DNA of 64,000 bases, from NCBI RefSeq assembly GCF_014805625.2, contig NW_023998422.1, positions 8,010,958-8,074,957 on the forward strand, in the 5' to 3' direction. The position numbers and the translations under genes are program-made. Positions 26,107 through 38,955 of this stretch are shown here, piece by piece. Source of the DNA: Glossina fuscipes (Eukaryota > Arthropoda > Insecta > Diptera > Glossinidae). The notes below the pieces were generated by a model. The model had not been told where the DNA came from. It saw only the letters and a list, made by a program, of their open reading frames with translations, and made no database searches. The first letter of the stretch is position 1; every line of letters begins with the position of its first letter.

Positions 26107-27316
26107 TATATCTATATTTCATAACGTGGCTTACATTAATTGAAATTCATTCGTCCAAAGGATATTAATAAGCTTGACAATCAGCCAACTTCAGAGAAGT
26201 TTATTGAGTTGAGTCGTACGAAAATGTTATTTATTAGAACCAGGAGCTTCACTTATTGTTAATAGCGATGAATTAAAAAAAAACATTTTCTTTCTATTAC
26301 GTCAAACAGCTGCATTAGTTTTCTTTGAGCTGAACAAGTAAAAAAAGCTTATGAAGGTCCTTAATAAAAAGGTATAATTTTGCAAAGCCAAAGATTCCTT
26401 GAGTTTGTTCATTATAAGAGAGAAATTTACAAAGCTTATATCGCCGCGCCTAGCCTTTCAGCAGGAAGGAAGCAAGCGAGGAAACGCCTATGAAAACTCA
26501 GTCTTTTTGCCGTCGGCATAAGTAAATTTGGAACGTTTTATTGTCAGTACTGTCATAGGCCTGACCGCCCACGGAGGCGTGGAAGTATATATAACCCATT
26601 GATATATCGTTAAATTGTTGTTATCTTCGACCAAAATAACTGTTGTTTTCCCATTTTGCGATTTGGGTAAATGAAATGATATTCCGGGGAGGTGAGAAGG
26701 AGCCGGCCCGCCCCCCCGTGACATGAATTTGTAGCATTGCAACTTAATTTTTTGCAATTATTTTGTTATAAATGTTAATAGCTCGATATATATATATATA
26801 TATACATAAGCAATATCATGTACATACAAAGCAATATCATTTTCTTTTGAATAAACATAAAATAAAAATGTAGATATAAAAAATGAAACGTGTGCGTTCC
26901 TTTTGCTAACGCAATGTAGCAGAAAACAATGCACAAGAAAAAAAAAAAAGAGCATAACACAAACGAAGAGAAAAAGGCGTGTGGCTACTTTACTGATGAC
27001 CCTCGAAGTTCAACGATAGAAATACGAATAAAACAATAAAAGCTAAACGCCTACAAGCTAAAAATGAAAATAATAAAACTCATCACTTTATATATCGCGT
27101 ATGGTATGCTTAACGTGCTGGTGGCCCTTGTGCCTGTCTATAAACCAAAGCGAAAGAAAAATAATAAAAAAAAAACAAAAAAAAAAAACTACGCTTTTTG
27201 TTATAAAGCTTTCAAATGAAAACGAAATCATAAAAAGGCAAACAAAAGACGTTACTGAAGACACACAACAATACACACCACAAGATGACTAGAATAGAAC
27301 TTCACAACAAAATTTA

Positions 27317-27359
27317 TACATATACATACATACAAACATACATACATACATACATACAC
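27317..27359 (+). repeat. (ACAT)n repeat
   Basis: ACAT units, many of them consecutive. Confidence 0.85.
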
Positions 27360-28370
27360 AAACATACACAAAGTAATGAAAGTTAATTTGTTAAAATCGA
27401 CACAAAAACCAACACAACACAGCAAGTGATGTGACCACCATGACAACCTTTTAAAGAACAAAAGGGAAACCAGAACAGTAACGAAACAAACAAAAATGCT
27501 ATAGAAAAATTACAATTTGTTTTAAATGGTATTTTTGCTCGGTACTTACTTGTACATTTAGAAGAGCAATAAAAAAAAAAAAAAATTACAACAATAATAA
27601 TAATAACAACAACAGCCATAGCAGCATACAGCAGTAGAGCAATAGCAGAACAATAACAAAGAGTTAAACGACAAGCCCTTCTTCCTTCCCATATAGAAAT
27701 TGTGTGGAAAATCCCAAATAGTTTTTACTTTAGATTCACTCTACTCACTAAAGCAACGTTAGCAGCAATGCTTTGAGCTCGGTTGCGACCGCGACCGCGG
27801 CGGCGGCGGCGTTTACATTCCGAAAATATATTACGTTTTAAGTTCAAGTCATTCAAAAAATTGTTTTGTATTTTCTGACATTTCCGAGGCACATCGATAT
27901 ATGTGTGTATATGTTTATCTATATGTATGTATATATGTATATAATGCATTGTATAGTATTTGTTGCACTTGCCGCTATATTTCTCTATGTGGCTGACGCG
28001 CATACAAATGCACAAATTTGCAGTTAATTGCATTTCGATATCTATGCTTAGGCATCATCAACATCACATAAGATAAACCGACTGGCCAATCTGCCTACGA
28101 CCGTTCGATCGACACTTTTTATATACTATAGCAGCAACAATAACAACGAAAAAGCTAAACTAATTTAGTTTAACCTCAAATAATGATCGTAATGATGCTG
28201 TGCTCTCGATATTGTTGCAAAAAAAAAAAACAAAAAAAAAAACGAGCTGAGCGAAGAAGAAATAGAGTTTTACGTTATAAGGAAATGGAGCTAAGCGCGA
28301 CACATAACCACCACTTATTCAACCATTCCACCATCGTCGTTAACAGATTCATTCTAAATGTTTTTTACCA

Positions 28371-28403
<33 letters not shown>

Positions 28404-28482
28404 ATTCTCAGAAATTACTAATTGTCTGATTATTGGTTGGGATTTAGGTGGGAATTTGTGTTTTAACATTCGCCATATATAT

Positions 28483-28513
<31 letters not shown>
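28371..28513 (+). repeat. Poly(T) tract and (TA)n microsatellite
   Basis: Twenty-six T at 28371-28396, and a TATA run at about 28478-28513. Confidence 0.85.
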
Positions 28514-28515
<2 letters not shown>

Positions 28516-29279
28516 AGTGAACTAACATCATCAAGAACAACAGAATGGCATTTAAAGTTGAAGGTCTTTACTTTTGCTATAAAAATAATTTAAAAAATTC
28601 TGTTAACGTCACAGGACAATGACAGTATTTATATGACAAAAATACAATAATAAACTCATAAAACTCAGCAGGAAATTTTTTTTTTTGCAATCATTCCATG
28701 CTTCCTCCCGATATGCAGACATAATAATTTTGTCATTGCACTTGCCCCAGCTTGAAAATACGAATGCTTGTAGTTAAAAAAAAAAAATGTTACTAAATAA
28801 AATTTTAATAAAATGAGCAAAAAAAGAAAAACAAATTCCTTACTATTTATTTATCTTCTTTAAATCATGTTGTTGCAGTCCTTTCAAACTGATTATCTGA
28901 TATTGAAAGTTGTTAATATTGTTACGTTTCTGCGACTACTATGACAAACAGCCAGACAAGAGAGAAATTCTAATGAGGAAATCTATGTAAAAAAGTGTTT
29001 TTTTTTTAACAATTTGAAATGGAATTTTTCTGAAGGCAAGGAGGTAATGGTTGGAGTATTAATATTTGAGGGGAGGCATATAGTGAGCATTAAAAAAATT
29101 TTTTTTTTTTGATTATGGCATTACTTGACCCGAGGCATACTTAGATATGTGTGTGTCTATCAGTTTTATTTGTGTGTAATAGTGTAGTTTGACGCCACTT
29201 TTGCGGAAGCGCCCCACCTTTAACTTAACCAATGCAGTAGTAAGACTTTGCCCTCTGTTCTGTTATTTAAATAAAATTT

Positions 29280-29535
29280 AGGGCAACCTTGCAGCATCAC
29301 TGGAAGAGGAATGGAGTCCTACGAGTCATGAGCACGTGCTATAGCTGAGCTTGCTCGTTCGTGAGATGAGGGAGGGGTTCTCGCTCTTCTAGGACGGTTA
29401 CACCGAAGAAAGTGCACACACATGCCCCTCATTTAATTAGCCGAACGGACATTATATTTATTTCACTATTCAAACGGACTCCTGGTCCCTGAGCCTATCT
29501 CAACCCACACCGCCTACGATCCATTCAGAATTGTA
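29280..29535 (+). repeat. Dispersed repeat C, copy 2
   Basis: Collinear with 25300-25680 but without the TA microsatellite. It is GC-richer than the flanks. There is no ORF and no terminal repeat that I can see. Confidence 0.5.
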
Positions 29536-32500
29536 AGGGGTTCTGCCATAAATTACAAATTTAAAGGATAAAAATCACTTAATATACATAACTTTGTCTA
29601 ACGAAACACGGCGAAGAATATAAAAATATTGATTTTTGTTTCAGTGTTGGAGACTATTTGAAGTAAAGACTTCATTTTCCTTCGTTTGTTGTCAATAAAT
29701 TATTATCCTCACGAGTAGCCGGGTAGGCAAAGCATGTCGGCTAACAACTCAAAGGCCGCAGAATCAAATTTCATATAATATAAGTTATCCGGCAGCCTTT
29801 GAATCCATATTTTGTTGCCTTTACGATTAGCCAAAAGCAGTCTTTTGCGTTGATTTAAACCTTAAGTCTTAAACTGGAAGTTGCTAAACGAATAGACCGG
29901 AAGGACCTACTCACATGGAAATATATGGACTATTAGTAGAGGGGGAGTAGATTTCGAGTGATGGAGTAATGGCTGAACAAGAAAGCAAATAAATTTTTTT
30001 GCAGCCACAACTTGGCTTGTAAGGTCACAGGAAATTGTCTTGCTGCGAAGAAGCGAAAGGCTGGAAACTTTTGCCATCGAATTTATTCAATGCCTAATAA
30101 TGATAACAATAGCAAAAAATATCCTTAACCTGACCCGGAAAGCAGATCTTCGGACTTTATATAAATATATATAATCTGGGTCTTTATCGATCTTATAGTT
30201 TATGAGTTGTGCATATTTGTGCTTATAAATGTCGGCATTCCATTACCCATCTACCTGTTGTAGCGAATAAAAATATTTCGAGAAACAAAGAAAAAAAAAA
30301 AAAAAAATAAATAAATAAACAAATTAAAATCACAAACAAATCAGCACTTGGAGCAATATTTTCTTCTTTTTTTTTTTTTTTCATTTCAGAAAATTGAATT
30401 CCACAAAATCATAATAATAGATATAAAAGTATGTATGTGTGTTTGCGTGTTTGTGCTTGTGCTTTTGTGAGTGATTGCGGTAGGCTCTCAACAAGAACAA
30501 TAATAATAATGATAATAATGCAGCAGCAAAAAAAAAAAAAAAAAAAAATTAAAAATAAAACAACAAAAAATGAACAAACGAATGAAATGCTCCCCTTCAA
30601 CAACAATGGATTAGAATGTTCTTTTCGGGGCCGCTCCCAAAAATATGTCATGTTCTTAAGCCAAACTACTAAAAAGCGTTGAAAAGAATGTTAAGACAGG
30701 TTTAAATATAAAAAAAAAATAAAAAAAGTAAAAAAAAAATTAGAAAAACAATTTATAAACTAAATCAACAAATACAAACACACTTACACATACACATGCA
30801 ATACAAATTTAGTAAATAGTGGTCACTTTGTTAAGCAACAAATTTGAAATATTTTTCTTGATTTTTTTTTCTTTTTTTTTTTTGCCTTTAAAATACTTTT
30901 TAAATTTTCTGACAACAAAAGAAAGAAAAATAAAATTGTTTTTCTTGTACTAATATTTAAAACCTTGTTATTGAGCATTTTTGCTTGAGGTTCGTTCAGT
31001 TTTATACGTGCTCTGGTTTAATCCCTCATAAATTCGATACAAGACAAGTCTGGTCACAATTCACTCTTTATTTATGTCAACCTTTAAGCAAACTATGTTC
31101 ATAAACATATACTCATACATGCATATATTTATATACATATAGATAGATTTCTAATGTATTTAGCTATATAGTTTGTTGTCGTTGTTTGTTTGCGAATAAA
31201 GTCATACTATTTATACTGTTTGAGACTAGGTTTATTTTGTATATGACCGCCAGTCATACTCAGGGTGATTTGTGTTGCGTTCTTGTGTTATTTCATATAA
31301 ACTGCAATCAAAACAAGAATAACGAAAAAAAAAAACTATATATATATATATACGTATATATATATAAAAATTGTTGATTACGTGAAACCTTGTTGCCTTG
31401 AATATATTTATGTAAATGTTCTAAATTACATATAAACATATAAATATAAATATATATGTATATATGTGCATGTATGCATAACATATGCATAAACGAGCAC
31501 ATACATATATATATATATATATATATCGTTATAGTAAACATTCCTAAGAAAAGGTTAAAGACATGATGTCTATGCTTTTGTTTTGTGTTTTTTTTTTTTT
31601 TATATTTTTTTTTGTTTATTTCTTTCTTTTAATGAACAACACCATAATCTATATAGGTATCAGTTCATTAAGCAGATCCGTTTGCCTACCTGTCAACACT
31701 TTTCACAGTTGTCAGAATTTAAACGCAGAAGAATCATAAATTTGTTACAGGTTTCTAAAAAAAAGTTGACTACTGCCGTACACACCCAGTTGGTTATAAC
31801 ATACAATGGCTATAACGGCTAATTAAGGGTGAGGCAATAAAAAATCTTGAAAATTTCAAAATTAAATGCTTTGACGTCTTTAGTTACAAATGATCATCAT
31901 TTACGATCCGCAAAGTAAATAAACATAAAAACTCATATACGCTTTTCTTCATAAAGTTTTCTTTTCAACAAGCCGATCGGTATTATTTCCTCTTTTAACG
32001 TTAAACAAAACATGTTTTGTGAATACTTTTCCGAAAAATTAACTGTCTGATATATGAGAGTAAAACAAACCGTGACTGTCGCTTTTTTTTTTTTAAAAAA
32101 AGATTATTAATTAACTAACAACAGTGTAGTTGTGTGCTTGTAGTAATAGTTAATGTGCGAAAATGCGAACTTGAGATAAACAAAATCGTAAAATAAAAAT
32201 TTTAATTACTCAACAATTTACGAGATACGAGCCAGCGAAAATAATTGCAACTTGTGAAAAACTATAAACTGAATTAATGCCTCATTTTCGATAGTCAGAT
32301 GATTATCTGTTTACTATACGTGAACCACATTCCCCAAGAAGTAATTCATTTTCGCTGAGAAATTCAGTGAAACTTTCGTAGTTTAGTCTCGAGAGTGTTT
32401 GCATAACACAGACTCTCTTATTGTTGGGAACATTTTGGTTTAGTGAGGAGGAGCAAGCTTATAAAGCTGCACAGTAATGCCGACACCTCGTGAATTTCAA

Positions 32501-32591
32501 CATGATTTGAGTAGTAATTGACTATTAGTAGAAGATTTTAAGAATTTTGATTTAATTCAAAGTGAGTCAGCCATTTTCACTATTCTTTCTT

Positions 32592-32650
<59 letters not shown>

Positions 32651-32989
32651 GAAAATACTTAGGAGTGCAATTCCACTTAAAAGTAGCGAGCAATATTCTT
32701 TACTATAGATATGATTCTACTTAAGGGGCTGGAAACTTTTGGTAATTAAGGTAAGGTATTAGTGTTTTTTTAGCAGAGGAATCTTCTATTGCCTTACTAT
32801 AGTCTCGCGTAACTAATTTTATTAAACTAAGCACTCAAAGAGAAGCAACTAAGAGAATTATATTTAGTGTTGACCGAATCTTTTATGCTCATCCCTGATT
32901 AAAAAAAAAGGGGAAAAAACTAAATTTTCTTTCTCTATATTATGTGACTGTTTTCACTCTCGGTGATATGTGGTGGGCGCGGTGATTTT
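29536..32989. other. Non-coding stretch upstream of repeat A copy 3
   Basis: AT-rich with several TA and A runs. An acceptor-like tract ends TTTCAG at about 30389 and a GTATGT lies 41 bases later, which could delimit a tiny untranslated exon but is unsupported otherwise. Confidence 0.45.
32586..32650 (+). repeat. (TC)n microsatellite
   Basis: About 65 bases of CT with TT interruptions, one of the longest simple repeats of the window. Confidence 0.9.
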
Positions 32990-33560
32990 TTTTCCATTTT
33001 CAGACAAAAAGTGCATATATATATGGTGTAGGACTTATACCTGTATGTGTAACAAGCAAAAAACACGGGAAGCAAGTATGGTCGCAATTTTTATCGCATA
33101 GACGTGTGGGTCTTATAGGCGTGTCCTTTGAAAAGTTTGTGTTATTTCGAAATTCTTTTACCAATTTATAGGCGATAGCTTTAGTTTTGCGAACGGGCGA
33201 ATATTTACCACAAATACTACATACTTGCGCAGACGGATAGATGGATATGTTTAGGTGCGTTCTAAAGCTTTTTGGAAACTTGTTTCGGCATTGAAAAAAA
33301 ATTAGATTTTGCTGCACTATAATTTTGAGCAGGCGTGGTCAACTTTTTCGATATTTCTACAGAGCTTACAGCGACACCTACCGAATATGCGTACAAATTT
33401 TTGCAAAAATTTTACTTTACGAGTAATGAGGAAGAAACCAATTTCTTACTGCTTTCCCAATTTATGTGACGCTGTGGGCTTGTCTTTTAACCGATTTGGC
33501 CCATTTTCAATAGCAATCTGCGAACAAGAATTACCAAAATATTGCTGCTCAAGTTGAAGT
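32990..33560 (-). repeat. Dispersed repeat A, inverted partial copy 3
   Basis: The reverse complement of 33309-33560 reads ATTGAAAATGGGCCAAATCG and then GACCACGCCTGC with ATTATAGTGCA, as in copies 1 and 2. The reverse complement of 33000-33300 follows the second half of the family (CATCTATCCGTCTGC, then TCGCCCGTTCGCAAAAC). The left part of the family is missing. It lies 2.2 kb upstream of the coding exon. Confidence 0.6.
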
Positions 33561-34139
33561 CGACAGCTTCATTTTTGCGGCCAAGAGAGAGCTCAGAACA
33601 CGGCTTGGCGGACTAACATCCTCAAGTCGATTTAGAATTTGATGCCGATTAAAAGGATATATACTTTCTGATGTCTCTGAAGATTGCTTTTCGGAGTTGC
33701 AAACGCGTTCACAAAATGAGTATATCTCTCGTCCTTCAGTGACGACTATAAAAGCAATGTTGGCTAACAAAAAGACATAGAAGACTTTGTAGTTCTTTCT
33801 TTCAAATATTTCGAAAGGCAAACAATCTTAAGTCGGAATAAAGTTTGACATAAGAAAACTTTCATGTTACGCTTTCATTTCATATTCCAAGAAAGTATAA
33901 AGCAAACAACAGCACCACATGAATCATTTTTTTTAGCACTAATTATCTGTGGTTTTTACCTTCATAGTTTATGAAGTAAAGTTGTAAAATATCATAAATC
34001 AATTATGCAATAAGAAAGAGTTAGAAGAAAAAGAAAACTTGAATTCTAGAGATTTTTGCTAGATGCTATGCAAACAGCAAGTATGGAAAGAAAAATAAAT
34101 GGTAAAGTGTAGTCGTATCTGTCTAATATGATATTAAGG

Positions 34140-34163
34140 TTTTTTTTTTTTTTTTTTTTTTTT
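34140..34163 (+). repeat. Poly(T) tract
   Basis: Twenty-four consecutive T. Confidence 0.9.
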
Positions 34164-34500
34164 GAAAAGAACGGAAGCAAGAAAAGTAATTCCTTAAAAC
34201 AACGTTAAAGAGAAGAATTTTCGGCCTAAAAGTCGAAGTTTACAATTGATTCTATAATGAAAATCAGAAGTAGTTTAAAACATACCCAACCACGATACTG
34301 AACGGTTAAGTTAGGGAAACCCTAAAGCAACGTAACTTTCGATAAGGGAACGACTTTTCTTGCACAAGAATGGAAAAGCATTCAATTGTTCGAAAGCTTT
34401 GGCACCCATGTTTTCCTAAGGCTGACGGAATCTTTATATACGTAAATCCATCATTGCGAAAGGCGCTGCCGACAAGACATAAGCACTTTAGCCCGTTTAT

Positions 34501-34721
34501 GGACAGAAAAGGGCCGTCTGTCCTCAAGAACGATTCGGTTTTTTGGAGTTATCCATTCTTTGGTACCGTCATCTGAGCGGCAGTTCTGCTTAAAAACAGG
34601 GCAAGACATCAGACAGAACAGAGCCGTCTGTCCGCATGAATGGTTTGTTTTGTGGGATTATCCTGTCTTTGGTATCGACATCTGAGCGGGGGCTCTGCTT
34701 GAGAAGAGGATAAGACCTCGA
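34501..34721 (+). repeat. Tandem duplication, period 110 bp
   Basis: GGACAGAAAAGGGCCGTCTG at 34501 and AGACAGAACAGAGCCGTCTG at 34611 begin two units. Both contain TATCC.TTCTTTGGTA-like text, CATCTGAGCGG and CTCTGCTT. It lies 1.2 kb upstream of the coding exon. Confidence 0.75.
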
Positions 34722-35316
34722 GTGAAACTAGCTTTACTTAGAAGGCGCAATATCTGGTGACAGCAGGATGTGCGTGCTTCAAATATTCCTGCATTTGTTT
34801 TTTTGCAGGTCATGGCCGAGCATTTGCGTGCACATCAATCAAGTACTTCTTGCTTCCAATTTCTTTTAGGCATTTAGGCATTATTATTCTAGTTTATTAA
34901 GCTCTTACCCGTTTTGATGATCACTTTTCTTCTAGAGTAACAACAACATTCAGTCGGCAAGACACTACACTTTAAAGCAAATTTTGCCCTGTATTTAGAA
35001 TAGATTTAGAAGCCTTTACTTCTTGATGGTTTTTGACGCTGTTATTAATCGACGTCTATCTTTGGAAGTAGCTTGTATACGTCATCTTTGTCTACAGATT
35101 CTTGCGCAGAAATACCACTCATGTCGTATAACACTCAACTTGCAAATGATTATATAGACGATATTACTTAACTTTTACTGAGATTTACTGTACAATCTTT
35201 CCTAACTTAAGAATTGAAAAATAGTTGAACTATGTTTTGATTCTTCCTTTCGATAGCGATCATATGTGACTGGCGTGGCGCTTTCATTTTTCATGATTAA
35301 TTTATATAACAATTTA

Positions 35317-35319
<3 letters not shown>

Positions 35320-35346
<27 letters not shown>
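35320..35346 (+). repeat. (TAA)n repeat
   Basis: About nine TAA units upstream of the coding exon's leader. Confidence 0.85.
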
Positions 35347-35352
<6 letters not shown>

Positions 35353-35694
35353 CAAAGAACAACCAAACAACAACATAAAATAACTTTTTCACTGCAATTA
35401 ATTAATTATTTCAAAGGAATTAATAATAAAAAATAATAAAATAACATAACAATAAAATCCAGTATGCAGAGCAATTACTCACTCATAACAATATACATTC
35501 GTTCGCTCTTCTCTCTGTCTCTTTTACCTTTGCGTAGTCACACATATCTTTATTCTAATCGTTGTTAACCATAATTACAAATAGCTCTGACTAAATGCAC
35601 TAAAAAAAAAATAAAAAAAAATAAAAAAAAAAAACAAATTAAAATCAATTTCATTTTTATATGAAATTAATTTCAATTTAATGCTAAAGCAGAA

Positions 35695-35715
35695 ATTTAT
35701 TTTTTTAAATTTCAG
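35695..35715 (+). promoter_or_regulatory. Candidate 3' splice site before the coding exon
   Basis: A T-rich tract broken by a few A residues ends in TTTCAG immediately before the CCTACC that opens the putative leader. It is the nearest strong acceptor upstream of the ATG at 35975. This would place a non-coding first exon somewhere left of here, possibly outside the window. Confidence 0.4.
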
Positions 35716-35974
35716 CCTACCTCTCGCTTCAGCATAAATAATATCCACAAAAAAAAAAAAAAAAAAAATTAAAAAAACAAAACAAATATATTTTATAAAA
35801 TTTCATAAGAGTGAGAGTAGAAGAAAATTAGATAAAAAAATTTAATAAAATCGTTAAGCAAAAAAAAAAAAAAATGCAAATTTTTTATTAAAATCACCTG
35901 TTAGTCGCATTGCTATTGAATTGTAAAATAAATATAAAAAAAAAAAATAAATAAATAAATAATTAAAATTTGCA
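35716..35974 (+). other. Putative 5' untranslated leader of the coding exon, A-rich with one short uORF
   Basis: A good splice acceptor (T-rich tract ending TTTCAG at 35715) precedes this stretch, so the coding exon may start at 35716 rather than at a promoter. The leader is extremely A-rich, with runs of about 19 A near 35750 and about 15 A near 35860. It contains a single upstream ATG at 35874, which opens a five-codon uORF ending TAA at 35889-35891. No TATA box or initiator is convincing. Whether transcription starts here or the leader is spliced from further upstream cannot be decided from sequence. Confidence 0.4.
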
Positions 35975-36281
35975 ATGGCTGTGCAAAACCAAAGATTAAT
36001 GAAATCCTCTTTGGCTGATAATACGGTAACAACAACAACGACAACAACAACGCCAATAACAACACAAACAACATCAACAAGAAATTCGAATTCTACTACC
36101 GTGCCATCAATGACAATGCCGCCATCATCATCGTCGACATCATCACTGCCAGCGAAAACACTTCAAGCGACCCACACATCTGCTCCAACACCAACCGCAT
36201 CACCGCAAATAGCAACGCATGCTACCATAAATGGTGGTCCGCGTGTATCATTCAATCGCGATGTTCATGTCAAACGAATCG
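35975..36281 (+). CDS. First coding exon of a Thr/Ser/Pro-rich protein with a C-terminal RVSF motif (partial gene)
   Basis: The exon encodes residues 1-102 and stops after the first base of codon 103 at a donor reading GTTAGT (36282-36287), so the intron is phase 1. The start ATG has G at -3 and G at +4, and in-frame stops lie just upstream. Residues 1-16 are mixed. Residues 17-85 are almost all Thr, Ser, Pro, Ala, Asn and Gln, with a run of eight Thr at 19-26, so this part should be disordered. Residues 86-102 change character (NGGPRVSFNRDVHVKRI): basic, Val-rich and not low-complexity, as expected of a conserved segment. R90-V91-S92-F93 matches the RVxF type of protein phosphatase 1 docking motif; that role is inference from four residues. 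I do not recognise the gene. If the donor were not used, translation would stop one codon later, which supports splicing. The remaining exons are not identified. Confidence 0.75.
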
Positions 36282-36543
36282 GTTAGTGTTGGTGGTTTTT
36301 ATTAAATGATTACTTCTTTTTTTTTTTTTATATGTATATACATACATACATATATGTTTGCATGGAATATTTCTTTATCTATATATATTAATAATTTCTT
36401 TTTTTTGATCTAAAAAGTTCAAAACATTAATTTCTTTACATTTATCAAAAATGGAAGACTTATACAAATGAGATAATTTTGTCAATTGTCCCACGCAGCA
36501 ATGAACTTGCGAAACGGCATAAAATGCTAGAGTTTCTCTTTTT

Positions 36544-36562
36544 CTCTCTCTCTCTCTCTCTC
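36544..36562 (+). repeat. (CT)n microsatellite in the intron
   Basis: Nine CT units 260 bases after the donor. A second CT run lies at 37735-37752. Confidence 0.85.
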
Positions 36563-38390
36563 TTCATTAGCATAACAGGTTGATTAATAGCACAGACGTG
36601 AAGTTGTCTTACAGTCTTTTTATATAGAACAAAAACATCTTCCACAATAGCAGAAAGCATCTCTTCAAAGGCATTTTCTTTGGCTATTTGATCCTAGGGG
36701 ATCTTTCATCAAAATTGCGTCATTTTGTGACCGAAGATTTTCCGCAGAAGGCGATGTTCTCTTTAGTCGTCGTGGCATTAGGATTTTTTCCGAAAAACGT
36801 TTAATGGTTTTTTTACCGGTGGCGACTCTAATTCGACAAGAGTACGCGTACACTTACGGAAATGAGATATGAATTTGAATCACAGGGTCAAATATTAATC
36901 ATCCTTGTGCCATGAACCTACAGTTAATGCGTTTTGACAAAAGAGCAAACATTCCGACACTCCCAGCTGTGATGGACCTTCAAGCAACGTCAACGCACAC
37001 AGCAACGGACTAAAAGTGCCTCAAGTTTACTTATAGCAAGGGAAGTAAATAGTATTCGCCTTAGGTGTAAAAATTTGGATCATTTTAGAGCCATTAAGAG
37101 AAAATGCAATGCTACTACTACTATGTGATGGCATTATTCTATATTAAGGATTGAAATTGAGTTTGCTAACAAGAGCCTGCGGCCTATCGCCTCAATCTCA
37201 TAAAACTCTTGCGAAGAATTAAAGCCATTCAAGTATCAAACACAAGCGATATATCGTGTAGTTAAAATATTTGCAACAAACGATTTTCAAAACAATTTTT
37301 AACTAAAAATTTTCCTCAATCTTCATAATATTCGCAACGATTCCGTCTTTGTTAACATTTCGCGGTATCGCTGTACATGGGTACTTCATAGAATTACTTA
37401 CGCTTGCGTACTTATGCATATTTCATTTATGGGTACGGAAATGAATAGGCGTTAATGTTCATTTCTCAAGCAGCTGCCTATTTATCTATCTATCTTGTGT
37501 GTGATCTTTTTCCTATGCATACTTTTCGTAAACAATGCCTCAAATACGTCTTCCGAAAAGAAAAAGAAAACAATGCGTAGCAACTTTCTACACGACTTTT
37601 ACTTTGCGACATAATAGCGAGAAAAACCAAAAATTTAGAAAAAAAAAAAAAAATTATTTTTCTTATTATCTCACGGCAACACGTTTCAATTTCAATGCGA
37701 TATGCAATGACGTCTCGCTTAACTGATGATTAACTCTCTCTCTCTCTCTCTGCGGCAACATGTTATTACGAAAATGCCATATTTGATGATTTGAGTTTTC
37801 CACGAAAGCTGGTTGATTATCGAATAAAGGAAAAAGCATAGATACAATCATGATGCTTGACTTGTCTCATCCATTTATGCGACTTGTGAAAACATCAATT
37901 TAGCGGAAAAAGGGATTAGAGCGAAAATGTCGCAATGAATTTAGGTCAAGGTAACCTGCTTGCAAAGGTGCACACCTGTCGCTTCTAATTTAGACTAATA
38001 TTCCAACGGACAACACCGAAAAGAGAATTAAAGCGTTGTAATTATAAGTTCCTCTAAAGTAATTTGGAAATAGATCTCCTAAGAGAACTGTAAAGAAAGC
38101 CTATACTATTCTCTCAACAGTACGAAGTTAATCTCAAAAGAATTTCAACAAATAACATAAAAATGACAAAAAAAAAATAGTTTACGTTACAATATTATTA
38201 AAATCAGTAAATGTATGTAAAGGTGAAGTACCTTGAAATGAGTTCCTAGAATAATAATTGTTACCTGTAAGGAGAATGCACGATGCAAGCAGATGAATGT
38301 ATTATATTCCCTTGTAAGAAACAAGGGAAGATTCTATATAGATATGTGAAATGTGAAAGAATTTCTTTGCAATTTCAAGCCAAGCATGAA

Positions 38391-38400
38391 NNNNNNNNNN
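38391..38400. other. Assembly gap (10 N)
   Basis: Ten undetermined bases in the putative intron. No clear repeat is shared by the two sides. Confidence 0.95.
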
Positions 38401-38918
38401 ACGTGTGTACAGCTATATAAAAATATACAGATTGTATATATTGCTGTATACAGACCGCATGACAGCCTCATAACAACAACAATATAAATAGATACATACA
38501 TATATGCATGTATTTAAAATGATATTTAAGCAAAAAAGAAAACAAAAAAAATAAATAAATAAAAAAGTAATAATAATAATAACAAAATGAAAACAAAAAA
38601 AAAAAAAAAATTAAAAAAAAATGAAAAAAAAATTTAAAAAAAAACTATAAGAGCAGTTTTATAAAATGCAACGTATCGTATCGCATCAGTTGCATGCTCA
38701 TTATATTTATCTGCATAGTTATGATTGTTGTTGTTGTTGTTTTTGTTTTGTTTTTTTTGTTTTGTTTTATTGTCTCCGTCTGCGTGTATTAATGTATGCT
38801 AATGTATGTATGTATGTGTATGCGTTTAATTGTTATGATTATGTCTCGCTTATATGCAAGAGATTTGATCTTTCAAGCTGCGGTATCAACGTATTAGTGC
38901 GCACATCTCTTTTGTATC

Positions 38919-38955
<37 letters not shown>
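38919..38955 (+). repeat. (TA)n microsatellite
   Basis: TA repeats with one TT interruption. Confidence 0.85.

Larger units (their letters stand above)
26107..29279. other. Non-coding stretch with a small GC-rich island
   Basis: AT-rich with the ACAT, poly(T) and TA repeats listed. The only GC peak is at 27777-27815 (a CGG/GCG run), giving Ala or Arg runs depending on strand. Confidence 0.5.
33561..35694. other. Non-coding stretch upstream of the coding exon
   Basis: Contains the 110 bp duplication and the TAA repeat. A strong acceptor-like tract ends TTTTTTTGCAG at 34809 and is followed by GTCATGGCC, opening 21 codons; judged fortuitous. Confidence 0.45.

Noticed and set aside
34800..34880. 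Strong acceptor followed by GTCATGGCC and a 21-codon frame as a possible alternative first exon
   Set aside because: No donor follows and the frame closes quickly.
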